A DNA stretch of 20,571 nt from Psychrobacter sp. (GTDB lineage Bacteria; Pseudomonadota; Gammaproteobacteria; Pseudomonadales; Moraxellaceae), in NCBI RefSeq assembly GCF_030454045.1, contig NZ_JAKDJE010000054.1, forward strand, positions 1 to 20,571, read 5' to 3'. Under the pieces are notes generated by a model that saw only the letters and a program-made list of their open reading frames with translations, was not told the origin of the DNA and did not search any database. This document shows, in pieces, positions 7,301 to 15,359 of this stretch. Position 1 is the stretch's first letter; each line of letters begins with the position of its first letter. Position numbers and translations under genes: made by a program.

Positions 7301-8446
7301 ATGTCCCAAATCTGTGATAGCGTTTATACTGATAAAGTACCACTGCCCGTGGCAACCAAAATCAAGTTTATGAATCATGTGAATGACGAGCATCAAGATG
7401 AGCTGGCGATGTTTGTGGAAGCCTTTGATGATACCAAGGTTGGTGACGATCTGCTGGTTCAGATCGCAGAGGTTTATCATGATGGGTTGTTATTACAAAC
7501 CTGTAAGCATCCTTTAGAAAAACTATCAATAGACAATCCAGCACATTATCAGGCTCGATCTGAAGCGGCAGCGCTCGATCGTTATTTTATTGCATTTGAT
7601 GACTTTGTTGATGAGACTGTCACCATTAAGTCGCAATACATTCACCTATTGCAAGTGGCGGCAAAAAAGCTTGGTAAACTTGCAATAAAGCAGCAAGAGC
7701 GTGACTTCACGGTGATTGATGGGTATTATGCCAGTCCAAATATGTTTCGGTTGGTGATCGGCGCACCGAGCGACACGCCACTGAATCATGCCGGCTACGC
7801 GTATCTGTTTGAGCTGACTGCGGACACCCAAAAGAGGGATCAAACTATCAGTGCATCAGCAAAACTGCAGCGTTATTATACGCTCAGAAAAGCGTGGCAA
7901 GATGCCAATAGCCAAACGGTCTATGGCTGGGTTGATACCTATATTCATGGAGATACGCCAGGGGGTAACTGGGCAAGAGCATTACAAGCTGATAGCAAGA
8001 TCAAAAGCGTGCGTGATTATCCTGAAAAGGTTGCCCATCTTGAGACCGGACAGTGTTTGCTGATCTGTGATGAAACCTCAATGCCGACCGTGGCCAATTT
8101 GTTAGAGGTTTGGCAAAATCCGATAGCGCCAATTGTCATTGCTGTCACCAATGATGCCGCAGATATTGACTATTTAAACAATCTTGAGCTGAGCGCATCA
8201 TTAACAAAAACCACCAACTTTAAACAAACCAACATCCGCCATATTGTAAACTCATCCGCCATAGACCTTGCTCAGGTCATCTCATCGACAATAGATATAT
8301 TGTTCAGTGAGTTGTCCCTCAGTATTGATAAGGTGTGGGGCGCACTTGAAGCGTCTGATGCCAAAACGTTGAGACGTCAGCTCAAAGCTCAATTTGGCTT
8401 ACCTCGGCAAGACATGGTGATGAAGGTCTATTGGCGATCGTCCTAG
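7301..8446 (+). CDS. DUF2470 + siderophore-interacting (SIP/ViuB-like) flavin reductase
   Basis: This 381-residue protein is in two parts. Residues ~20-115 resemble DUF2470 (KIKFMNHVNDEHQDELAMFVEAF), a domain that in HugZ-type heme oxygenases helps bind heme. Residues ~145-380 match the SIP/ViuB ferric-siderophore reductases. RYYTLR (191-196) is the flavin-binding motif, followed by the HGDTPGGNWA loop (216-225) and LLICDETSMPTVANLLE (253-269), the NAD(P)H-domain signature. It ends with VWGALEASDAKTLRRQL and an aromatic YWR near the terminus, as in complete family members. The likely role is FAD- and NAD(P)H-dependent release of iron from a siderophore or heme in the cytoplasm. AAGGGG precedes the ATG at proper spacing. 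There is no Fur box directly upstream; a terminator-like hairpin occupies that place. The last 16 bases overlap the LysR remnant. Confidence 0.85.
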   Translation: MSQICDSVYTDKVPLPVATKIKFMNHVNDEHQDELAMFVEAFDDTKVGDDLLVQIAEVYHDGLLLQTCKHPLEKLSIDNPAHYQARSEAAALDRYFIAFDDFVDETVTIKSQYIHLLQVAAKKLGKLAIKQQERDFTVIDGYYASPNMFRLVIGAPSDTPLNHAGYAYLFELTADTQKRDQTISASAKLQRYYTLRKAWQDANSQTVYGWVDTYIHGDTPGGNWARALQADSKIKSVRDYPEKVAHLETGQCLLICDETSMPTVANLLEVWQNPIAPIVIAVTNDAADIDYLNNLELSASLTKTTNFKQTNIRHIVNSSAIDLAQVISSTIDILFSELSLSIDKVWGALEASDAKTLRRQLKAQFGLPRQDMVMKVYWRSS

Positions 8447-8866
8447 AAGGCAGATATGAAGACAGAGACTCAGACCCATTAGCGTTTAGAAGATATCCTT
8501 CAACAACTGCGTTACCGTGTTTTGAGACAGCGGCGCGGCGCTTGAGCTTTACTCTTAATCATGCTGCACAAGAGATGCATATGACTCAAAGCGCCATCAG
8601 TAAGCAAGTGGCTCAGCTGGAGGAGATGCTAAACTTATCACTTTTTTATCGTACACCGCATCGAATATCTCTCACACCTGCTGGCAAGACTTACTATCTT
8701 GAGGTGCTGGGGATTCTCAAACATATCGAAGCGGCCACGACCAGTCTTATGTCAAACAGTGACAACTCAGAAGTGCTAAAAATTGCTTTACATCCAACGT
8801 TTTGCGCGCTGGCTGATACCGGCACTGGCGGGTTTGGTCAAGCCTATCCGCTACTCAACCTAGACA
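8431..8866 (+). pseudogene. LysR-type regulator, truncated by IS3-family insertion/deletion
   Basis: The N-terminal LysR DNA-binding domain is clear and in frame: STTALPCFETAARRLSF, NHAAQEMHMTQSAISKQVAQLEE (the recognition helix) and LSLFYRTPHRISLTPAGKTYY, of the GcvA-like kind. Only the first ~146 residues remain. Most of the effector-binding domain is gone, and the frame runs straight into transposase sequence near 8866, giving a 224-codon chimera that ends at 9105. Within the fragment, the conserved RWLIP motif is displaced into another frame (8807-8833). The only in-frame start is TTG at 8431, inside the preceding gene. An ATG at 8456 with a good GAAGG site hits a stop after eight codons, another sign of decay. 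The gene once probably regulated its upstream neighbour or a lost target. A truncated DNA-binding product could still be made. Confidence 0.85.
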
Positions 8867-9484
8867 TCAAAGAACACAAAACCCTCAACGAGTTAACCGC
8901 AGAATATGGGGTTCATGCAACCCAAATCAGCAACTGGAAAAAGCAGGCTTTGGCAGTTATTCCTACTGCATTCAATACCAAACAGCAAGCCAACGAACAA
9001 GCCCAGCAAGCTATTATCGATGAACTACATAGGCAACTAGGGCAAGTCATAAGTGAAAGAGACTGGCTTAAAAAAAGTCCTCACAGCTACCCTGAGCACT
9101 TGTAAACAACTGCTAGAACCTGATAACAAGGGTTTTAGTACACCAAGACCCCATTTTATGGGGTTAAACGCATGACAGCGTATTTGAGGCAACTATGCTA
9201 TCAAGTGGGAGAAAAGCGAGTTAGGCGATTACTACGGCAAATGGGACTAGACGCTATTTATCAGCATCTATTTGCGACAGTTTGAGACAGTCAGTCAGGC
9301 AAGAGCAGGTTTGAAAGAGTATTTCGAGTTTTACAATCATGAGCGTTTATATCAGTCGCTCGATTACCATACTCCTGCACAACAGGTTTATCTGGCTAAC
9401 AATAGTTCGGATAATGAATCGTTTTATTAACCCAATTCTATCTTAATTTTATGATAATTTGGTCTAGACATTGGGGAGTACTTT
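8864..9484 (+). mobile_element. IS3-family insertion sequence remnant, internally deleted
   Basis: Left part (to 9105): the C-terminal portion of OrfA, with the helix-turn-helix IKEHKTLNELTAEYGVHATQ and ISNWKKQAL, then a coiled-coil-like tail ending ISERDWLKK. Next come scraps of OrfB in changing frames: KQLLEPDNKGFSTPR (about 9098-9147), PFYGVKRMTAYLRQ through VRRLLRQMGLDAIYQ (about 9152-9270), and the C-terminus FYNHERLYQSLDYHTPAQQ ending at a stop at 9430. The catalytic rve core is missing. The right terminus probably lies at GGTCTAGACATTGGGGAGTA (9461-9480) and the few bases after it. The left terminus is absent, so deletion took the IS left end together with the LysR C-terminus. The element is not capable of transposition. 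Confidence 0.85.
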
Positions 9485-9490
9485 AAACTT

Positions 9491-9530
9491 AAACACCAGC
9501 CATAATAACTATGGCTGGTGTTTTGCTTAT
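9491..9530. terminator. Bidirectional terminator
   Basis: A perfect 13 bp stem, AAACACCAGCCAT (9491-9503) and ATGGCTGGTGTTT (9511-9523), with a 7-base loop. T-rich sequence follows on the plus side. On the minus strand the stem opens with A's and ends AAGTTTAAAG. It sits between the IS remnant and the 3' end of the hmuY-like gene, and probably terminates the receptor operon. Confidence 0.85.
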
Positions 9531-9570
9531 ATGAAGTTGTATTTTTAATAAACCTGATGACTTATCTTAT

Positions 9571-10815
9571 TTATTCAGCAGGCTGGACATCAAATTTAAA
9601 TACCCAAGAGGTGGCTTTGGTGGTGGTAGCATCAGGATAATTAATCTGTGTCAGACGCATGCGCGCATAACTATCACCACTGTTTGAGCGGATCAGCGCG
9701 CCTTGAGCTATGTCATCAGGTTTTGCACTGAGTTGATGAGTCATGCCATTATAAGTGTACCAGCCAAAATCGAGGTTTGGATAAGTGCCGGTGTAGCCCG
9801 GGTTTAGATCTGAGCTGTCGCTATCCACCATCCAGCTGCGTGCTGATTTTGGCGTATCAAAGTCTGTGACATTCAATAGATTGGCAAGGCTTTGCTCTTT
9901 ATTGTCAGTCATGAACTTAGCTTTGATAGGCTCGTCTTTATCATCATAGTAGCCGTCTGGAGTATTGGCGACAAAACCACCGACCTTACCGGTACCGGAC
10001 GCGCCGCCATTTAGTTTGACACTGTCACGCCTAAATGCCACCTGCCACTGTTTTGTAGCATCATCAACGATGTTACCCGTTTTTAGATTCAGATAAGTCC
10101 ACTCCGTGTTGCTAGTGGCGTCAATGGTCTTGGTTTTGACTTGATCGGCGCGCGGCATTGCGGTATCAATCCAGCGCACGGTTGGGTGGCCAGATACTCC
10201 AGCTTCATTGTAGTAGTTGATAATCTGCATGGCATAAATAGGCTGCTGCACACTGCTGGCAGTGGCCGGATCGGTATGGTCTGTTGTGATAAGGTACACG
10301 CGGTTATTAGGATATAGCTTATGATTTTCTGCAATATTATAAGCGTACCATGAGTCACTATCAAAAATACCGCCGCTGTTATCTTCGTTATAATGGTGCG
10401 TGATGTCACTATTGGTTTTTGGGTCTTGCATACCGTTGTTATAAGCGCTTAGCTCTGACCAATCCATCAATCCAAACACGCCGCCATCACCGTCGCCTGA
10501 GCTGCCACTGTTTGACCAAAGACTGACCCCGCGTTGTTGATTATCAAATTTAACGTCCCACGTGGCGCTACTACAGTCCACCTCGCTATCACTGTCAAAA
10601 TCAAAACAAGTCTGCACATTAGGGTTGAGACTCGCGCCACTGATCGTCCATTCAGCGCTTTGACTAAAGCTCGCCGTAGCCGTGGGTGGTGCCGTAGTTG
10701 AACCGCCACTACTACTGTTATCGCTATCACTACCGCAGCCGGTTAGCGCAACTAATATGGCGGCACTGAGTGCGCCTAAGGCAGATGTTTTGGTCAGGCG
10801 TAAATAAGATGACAT
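9571..10815 (-). CDS. hmuY: HmuY-like heme-binding lipoprotein
   Basis: This 414-residue lipoprotein has a signal peptide ending LVALTGC, with Cys27 as lipidation site, then a Ser/Gly-rich linker of about 25 residues (SDSDNSSSGGSTTAPP). HmuY-family features appear twice: ATWDVKF in the first half, and WTYLNLKTGNIVDD followed by WQVAFRRDSVKLNGG in the second. In Porphyromonas, HmuY is a surface lipoprotein that takes heme from host proteins and passes it to a TonB-dependent receptor. Here the protein is roughly twice that size. Its ATG follows AGGAG at six bases. It sits 76 bp downstream of the heme-receptor gene on the same strand, so the two are almost certainly one operon under the Fur box at 13117-13138. 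The family call rests on motif recognition plus context; the heme ligands cannot be assigned. Confidence 0.75.
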   Translation of the reverse strand: MSSYLRLTKTSALGALSAAILVALTGCGSDSDNSSSGGSTTAPPTATASFSQSAEWTISGASLNPNVQTCFDFDSDSEVDCSSATWDVKFDNQQRGVSLWSNSGSSGDGDGGVFGLMDWSELSAYNNGMQDPKTNSDITHHYNEDNSGGIFDSDSWYAYNIAENHKLYPNNRVYLITTDHTDPATASSVQQPIYAMQIINYYNEAGVSGHPTVRWIDTAMPRADQVKTKTIDATSNTEWTYLNLKTGNIVDDATKQWQVAFRRDSVKLNGGASGTGKVGGFVANTPDGYYDDKDEPIKAKFMTDNKEQSLANLLNVTDFDTPKSARSWMVDSDSSDLNPGYTGTYPNLDFGWYTYNGMTHQLSAKPDDIAQGALIRSNSGDSYARMRLTQINYPDATTTKATSWVFKFDVQPAE

Positions 10816-10891
10816 AAAAAGCTCCTGTTGAATAAAACGATGATATTAAGTAAAACGATGAAAGTAAGGGTTAAAGATTTTGTGATCCAGC

Positions 10892-13003
10892 TTATTGCCA
10901 GTTAAAACGTGCGCCAATTAGCCACTCACGGTTGTCAATCGGGCGATAATCACTGGTATCGCGTACATCACGCTGGGTATCAAAGATGTTATTCACCGCG
11001 CCATACAGACTAAAATTATCATCAATCTTGTAGTTCAATTGACTATCAAGCGTCCACCATGATGGTGAGTAGGACTGCGCGTCAGTATCAATCAGCTGCT
11101 TAGACTCGTAGTTCAACCTAGGAATAAGCTGCAATGTATCACTCAATTGATAATCGAGTGCCAGCATGACTTTATGATTAGGACGGTAAGTTAATTCGCT
11201 GTTGGCGCTCTCATTTTTGGTTTTTAGATAGGCGTATGTGGCTTGTAGGGTGGCGCGATCATCCACTTGCCAATCGATGCCAATATCGCCGCCATAAGTG
11301 TAGGCACTATCGATATTGGTATATTGAAAAATACGGATGCCATTTTCGATAATGGCGTTTTCGTTATCCGTTTGGATTAAGTCCTCCACATCGTTATAAA
11401 AGCCGTTAATGGATAGGTTTAAATCATCACCAATCTGCCCTTGATAACCGACTTGATAGCTCGTTGAGGTTTCAGGTTGTAAGCTAGGGTTGCCCATGAC
11501 TTTATAGCCCAAATTACTGTGGTCAAAGACGTAATAGCGCTCTTTTAAGTTGGGCACACGGTAGCCGCTGCCGACGCTGGCGCGAAAGATATGATCGCGT
11601 CCACTTGCGTCCGTACGGTTGTATTTGACAGCTACTTTTGGTGCCACATGATCGCCAAAGTCTTGATCATCTTGATAACGAATGCCCGTGAGTATCTCCC
11701 AATGAGCACCAATCAGCCAGTCATCTTGGAGGTATAGCTCGCCCATATCACGGCTGACCTCATCGCTGATAAGCTCGCTGATACTGTTTTTGGTTTGAGA
11801 TAGGGTGTCGCGCTGCACCTGTCCGCCTACTTGCAATAAGTGCATATGCGCACCTGAATCGATGGCTGGTAAATCAAGCTGCACCTGACCTAGCGCGGTG
11901 GTGATGTTTGTATTTCGCGCTGATGCAAGCACCTCATTGGATAGGGTATCTGAGTCGCTTTGATAGTCTTCATATAATGCTTGCGCAGATAACTGATAGG
12001 TTTGCGTATTTTCATTGAGATGAATATCAGTGCTACCACCGATGCTGATACGATCCTTGTTAATCGACTCCTCACGCTGCTGCGGCAAAATATTTTGCGC
12101 CACACGGAGATTAAAGCGGCTGGTATCGTCCTCACTATAGCGGCTCGCCTCAGCCCACAGCTTTGAGTGCGTAAGCATAGTACGATCATCAGGGGTATAG
12201 CTGAGACGTCCTGTTACCTGCGTTTGTTCGCTAGCGTCTTTGATTCGTGGCCAGCGCGCGGTATCGGTATTTAGGCCATCATCATCTAAATAAGAAGCAG
12301 ACAGACGGGCCTGCAGGCGCTGCGCTGGATCCAGTGCTCCTTCGATGCCGGCAGCGATAAAGCGTTTATTGGCATCAATATCATTACCTGAAGGGTTTTG
12401 ATCGCCATTGGTGGCAAGCTCGGTATTGACATAAGCTTTGGTTTTGTTAATAGGTTTGGTAATAATATTAATCACTCCGCCCATTGCTGCACTGCCAAAT
12501 TGCGCGGATGCCGCTCCTTGAACCACCTCAATTTGTTCGATATCCATGGTCATATACTGATTGAGATTGACTGTCGAGCCTGTACTGGCGGTGATAGGCA
12601 GACCATCAATCAATACTAAAACCTGATCGCCTGTAAAACCCTGCATACTGACTTCATAGCCCGTCTTGCCATGTACTTGCTTGAGATAAACGTTAGGCAA
12701 TAATTCTAGCGCCTCTTTTAGGGTATGCGCATGATTATCCTCGATTTGCTTGCTGCTAATGACATCTACTTTGACAGGGGCGTCGCTAAGAGCTCGGTTT
12801 GAACGGGTGGCAGTTACCACAATAGGATCAAGTACGGTGCTAGGCATGGCGCTATTTGCCAAGCTTTGCTCGCTATCAGCAAGACTATTGAGCTGATAAG
12901 GATCTGCTGCTTTCGCGTTTGCCATTATCGTGACGGCTAATACAAGCGTTATAGCGGCACTCAAAGGCTTGTAAGAAACTTTAAAAGTATTAGATATTGG
13001 CAT
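10892..13003 (-). CDS. hmuR: TonB-dependent heme/hemoprotein receptor
   Basis: This is an outer-membrane receptor of 703 residues with a signal peptide (cleavage near ANAKA-ADPY, residue 32) and a TonB box at DPIVVTATR (59-67). The plug domain runs to about 185 (LIDGLPI, the VVQGAASAQFGSAAMGGVINI segment), followed by a 22-strand beta-barrel ending in Trp-Gln (GARFNWQ). The heme-receptor pair of motifs is present in slightly changed form: YRVPNLKERY (481-490) for FRAP and NPSLQPE (505-511) for NPDL, with His495 between them as in HemR/HasR-type receptors. His111 in the plug (KQVHGKTGYE) may be a second heme contact. It imports heme using TonB energy. No strong Shine-Dalgarno sequence precedes the ATG. 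It is transcribed first, with the hmuY-like gene behind it. Confidence 0.92.
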   Translation of the reverse strand: MPISNTFKVSYKPLSAAITLVLAVTIMANAKAADPYQLNSLADSEQSLANSAMPSTVLDPIVVTATRSNRALSDAPVKVDVISSKQIEDNHAHTLKEALELLPNVYLKQVHGKTGYEVSMQGFTGDQVLVLIDGLPITASTGSTVNLNQYMTMDIEQIEVVQGAASAQFGSAAMGGVINIITKPINKTKAYVNTELATNGDQNPSGNDIDANKRFIAAGIEGALDPAQRLQARLSASYLDDDGLNTDTARWPRIKDASEQTQVTGRLSYTPDDRTMLTHSKLWAEASRYSEDDTSRFNLRVAQNILPQQREESINKDRISIGGSTDIHLNENTQTYQLSAQALYEDYQSDSDTLSNEVLASARNTNITTALGQVQLDLPAIDSGAHMHLLQVGGQVQRDTLSQTKNSISELISDEVSRDMGELYLQDDWLIGAHWEILTGIRYQDDQDFGDHVAPKVAVKYNRTDASGRDHIFRASVGSGYRVPNLKERYYVFDHSNLGYKVMGNPSLQPETSTSYQVGYQGQIGDDLNLSINGFYNDVEDLIQTDNENAIIENGIRIFQYTNIDSAYTYGGDIGIDWQVDDRATLQATYAYLKTKNESANSELTYRPNHKVMLALDYQLSDTLQLIPRLNYESKQLIDTDAQSYSPSWWTLDSQLNYKIDDNFSLYGAVNNIFDTQRDVRDTSDYRPIDNREWLIGARFNWQ

Positions 13004-13082
13004 AAGTTTACACAGTAAGGATAAGGAAGTTTGAGTAAATATAAGTTACATAATTCTTAGTTTTGAGTAACAAAGTAAGCAT

Positions 13083-13163
13083 AGATTAATACAAATGAGA
13101 TTGGTTATCAATGAGCAAATAATAATTATTATCATTTACAAATAAAAAAAAGTTGGTCATAAT
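13083..13163. promoter_or_regulatory. Divergent heme-locus promoters with Fur box
   Basis: The Fur box AAATAATAATTATTATCATT (13117-13136) is AT-rich and palindromic. Toward hmuS (plus): -35 TTTACA (13135-13140), 17 bp spacer, -10 CATAAT (13158-13163). Toward the receptor (minus): -35 TTGATA (13106-13111), 17 bp spacer, -10 TAATCT (13083-13088). The box overlaps the plus -35 and lies just upstream of the minus -35, so one Fur site could silence import (receptor, hmuY) and processing (hmuSTUV) together when iron is plentiful. Confidence 0.75.
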
Positions 13164-13247
13164 GCGTTTTGTCAGTGAGCGCTCCGGCATTTTATTAAAA
13201 AAGCATAAAGACGCCGCTTTTATATTTGCTTAATAGAGGATACGACC

Positions 13248-14393
13248 ATGACTCACCCCATTCAGCTTGGCCAAAAAGACTTGGTACTTTGGCAGGCCTA
13301 CCAAGATAAAAAAACGGTGACACCGATGTTATTTCCGACCGAAGGCGCGGCGGTATTGGGTGTAAGCGAGTTTGAGCTGTTACTTGCCTCACCGCATAGC
13401 CAATATATTGGTGGCCAATGCAGAGCAGTGCTTGAGCAGCTAGAGAATTTCGGTGCTGTTGAGAGTATCGTACGTAACGCCTTAGCCGTCCATGAAAAAA
13501 CCGCACCATATCACAATCTAAAACTTGGAGAAAAAAGGGGCATTGCCCTCAATGTTGGTGGTTTAGATTTGCGTTTTTTTATGGGACGCTGGCAGCATAT
13601 GCTTGCTGTGACAGATCTTAGCAAGAGTGATAAGCCCTCTTATAGCATTCAGTTTTTTGATGAGCAGGGCGCTGCGATCGATAAGGTGTTTTTACGCGAT
13701 TTAAGCGATGACAATATCGCGCGTTGGCAAAAGTTAGTCGATAAGCATGCGCAAGCGGTCGATATAACCGAGCTGACGCTTGATGAGGCAACCGTACCCA
13801 AGACTTGGCAGTATAACGAATTGAGTGATGATAACCGTGACAAGTTGCAGCGTCGATGGCGCAAGATGACGGACGTCCATCAGTTTTATCACATTTTAAA
13901 TAAGCTTGAGGTTGATCGCGCCAGTAGCTACCGTCAAGCGCCTACAGGGTCTGCATATTCGCTCAGCCTTGATGCGATGAGTGCTGTTTTTGAGCAAGCG
14001 CGTGATAGCGAGTGTCCTATTATGATATTTGTTGGCAATTCAGGGCTGGTACAAATTCAAACCGGTACAGTAAAAACCATCAAACGCATGGGCGACTGGA
14101 TCAACATCTTAGATAAGAGTCACAATAACTTCACTTTGCACCTAAAAGACAAGCAGCTGGCGCAATTGTGGTGCGTCAAGCGTCCAACGTCTGATGGTAT
14201 CGTCACGTGTATCGAAGGTTTCGATCAGTTTGGCAGTAGTATTTTGACTGTATTTGGTCAGCGTATGGAAGGCACTAGTGAGCTTGCAGCATGGCAAAAA
14301 ATCACTGCTGATATTGTGGCTAAATTCTCACAAGGGCTGAATGCAGAGGCGCAGCATACTGCCATGCACAATAATCCGGCGCAGCCTGCTTAA
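13248..14393 (+). CDS. hmuS: Cytoplasmic hemin-degrading/transfer protein HmuS (HemS/PhuS family)
   Basis: At 381 residues this has full family length and the two-fold repeat typical of HemS/ShuS/PhuS. The N-terminal repeat ends in LRFFMGRWQHMLAV (108-121); the C-terminal repeat has QFGSSILTVFGQRMEG. The segment MTDVHQFYHILNKLEVDRASSYR holds His211, the position of the proximal heme ligand in PhuS/HemS. These proteins receive heme from the HmuUV importer and either deliver it to heme oxygenase or degrade it. AGAGGA precedes the ATG at normal spacing. The gene heads the hmuSTUV cluster directly after the Fur-controlled promoter. No separate heme oxygenase gene lies in the window, so HmuS itself, or the DUF2470-SIP protein upstream, may supply that step here (inference). 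Confidence 0.93.
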   Translation: MTHPIQLGQKDLVLWQAYQDKKTVTPMLFPTEGAAVLGVSEFELLLASPHSQYIGGQCRAVLEQLENFGAVESIVRNALAVHEKTAPYHNLKLGEKRGIALNVGGLDLRFFMGRWQHMLAVTDLSKSDKPSYSIQFFDEQGAAIDKVFLRDLSDDNIARWQKLVDKHAQAVDITELTLDEATVPKTWQYNELSDDNRDKLQRRWRKMTDVHQFYHILNKLEVDRASSYRQAPTGSAYSLSLDAMSAVFEQARDSECPIMIFVGNSGLVQIQTGTVKTIKRMGDWINILDKSHNNFTLHLKDKQLAQLWCVKRPTSDGIVTCIEGFDQFGSSILTVFGQRMEGTSELAAWQKITADIVAKFSQGLNAEAQHTAMHNNPAQPA

Positions 14394-14454
14394 TGAAAGG
14401 GCTGTTAGCCATTCATGACTCCTCTTTTATGATTCACAGTTACAAGGAACGTTT

Positions 14455-15285
14455 ATGTTCGCGCAATTATCATCTTCTTTTTCTCGCTCCCGCCTCATAT
14501 CATCTTTTTTTGTTGGCAGTATCTGCGCGCTGACTGCCTTATCGGCACAAGCTTATGAGCGCATCGTCGCCATGAGTCCTGATGTGGCAGATATCATCGT
14601 CGCACTTGGTGCGACCGACAAGCTGGTGGGCAAAGATGCGACCAATAGCCATCCTGCCTTAAAAGATGTGCCAAAAGTGGGGATGCACCGCAACATTACC
14701 GCAGAGTCCGTGTTGGCAGTTAAGCCTGATTTGGTACTTGGTAGTTATATGGTGCAGCCGGTTAGTGTCTATCAGCGCCTCAATGACTTAAATGTCAAAG
14801 CCGCTAACGTAGCGCCAAAAGAGGGCGTCGATTATTTTGCCAATAGCATCAAAGCGACAGGTATCTATATCGGTAACCGCAGTGAAGCTGAACAACTTGC
14901 AGATCGTTGGTCTCAGGACATGCAGCCGTTAGCAAAAACGGGCAAACGCTATATCTTAAGCTATGATGGGCGCATTGTCGCAGGCAAAGGGACGGTGGGG
15001 GATGAGCTGATTCGCCGGGCAGGCGGGATTAATGCGGCGAATGTCTCAGGACTCAAACCTATGTCGCGTGAAGGCTGGCTGGCTGCCAAGCCTGATGTGA
15101 TTATCATCGCCGATCATAATCAAAAGATCATCGGCGGCGTCAGTAAGTTTAGTAAGCGTCCTGAGATTGCCGTAAGTAATGCCGCCAAAAATAATAAGGT
15201 TGAGTTTTGGCCTGCCGATAAGTTTTTACGCTACGGCCTAAACTCTCCAAAGGCCATCAAATCGCTACACGATATGGCAAAGTAG
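14455..15285 (+). CDS. hmuT: Periplasmic heme-binding protein HmuT
   Basis: This is a 276-residue substrate-binding protein of the heme/vitamin B12/siderophore (TroA-like) class. It has a signal peptide ending LSAQA (cleavage after residue 33), then ERIVAMSPDVADIIVALGA. The EGWLAAKPDVIIIADH segment and the C-terminal FLRYGLNSPKAIKSLHDMAK are also typical. HmuT picks up heme in the periplasm and delivers it to HmuUV. In known members the heme is held by a Tyr in a VGY.R motif; here that position reads VGMHR (Met77-His78), with Tyr98 a little further on, an unusual ligand set. AAGGA lies seven bases before the ATG. The gap from hmuS is 61 bp with no terminator, so cotranscription is likely. Confidence 0.9.
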   Translation: MFAQLSSSFSRSRLISSFFVGSICALTALSAQAYERIVAMSPDVADIIVALGATDKLVGKDATNSHPALKDVPKVGMHRNITAESVLAVKPDLVLGSYMVQPVSVYQRLNDLNVKAANVAPKEGVDYFANSIKATGIYIGNRSEAEQLADRWSQDMQPLAKTGKRYILSYDGRIVAGKGTVGDELIRRAGGINAANVSGLKPMSREGWLAAKPDVIIIADHNQKIIGGVSKFSKRPEIAVSNAAKNNKVEFWPADKFLRYGLNSPKAIKSLHDMAK

Positions 15286-15359
15286 CGGGCACTCTAAACC
15301 TCTACTGTCATGATTCATCGGTTTAACTCCTCATTTATCACGCTACAGACGATATCCTT

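Noticed and set aside
11890..12189. 99-codon minus-strand frame inside the receptor gene
   Set aside because: It is an out-of-frame shadow of the 703-residue receptor.
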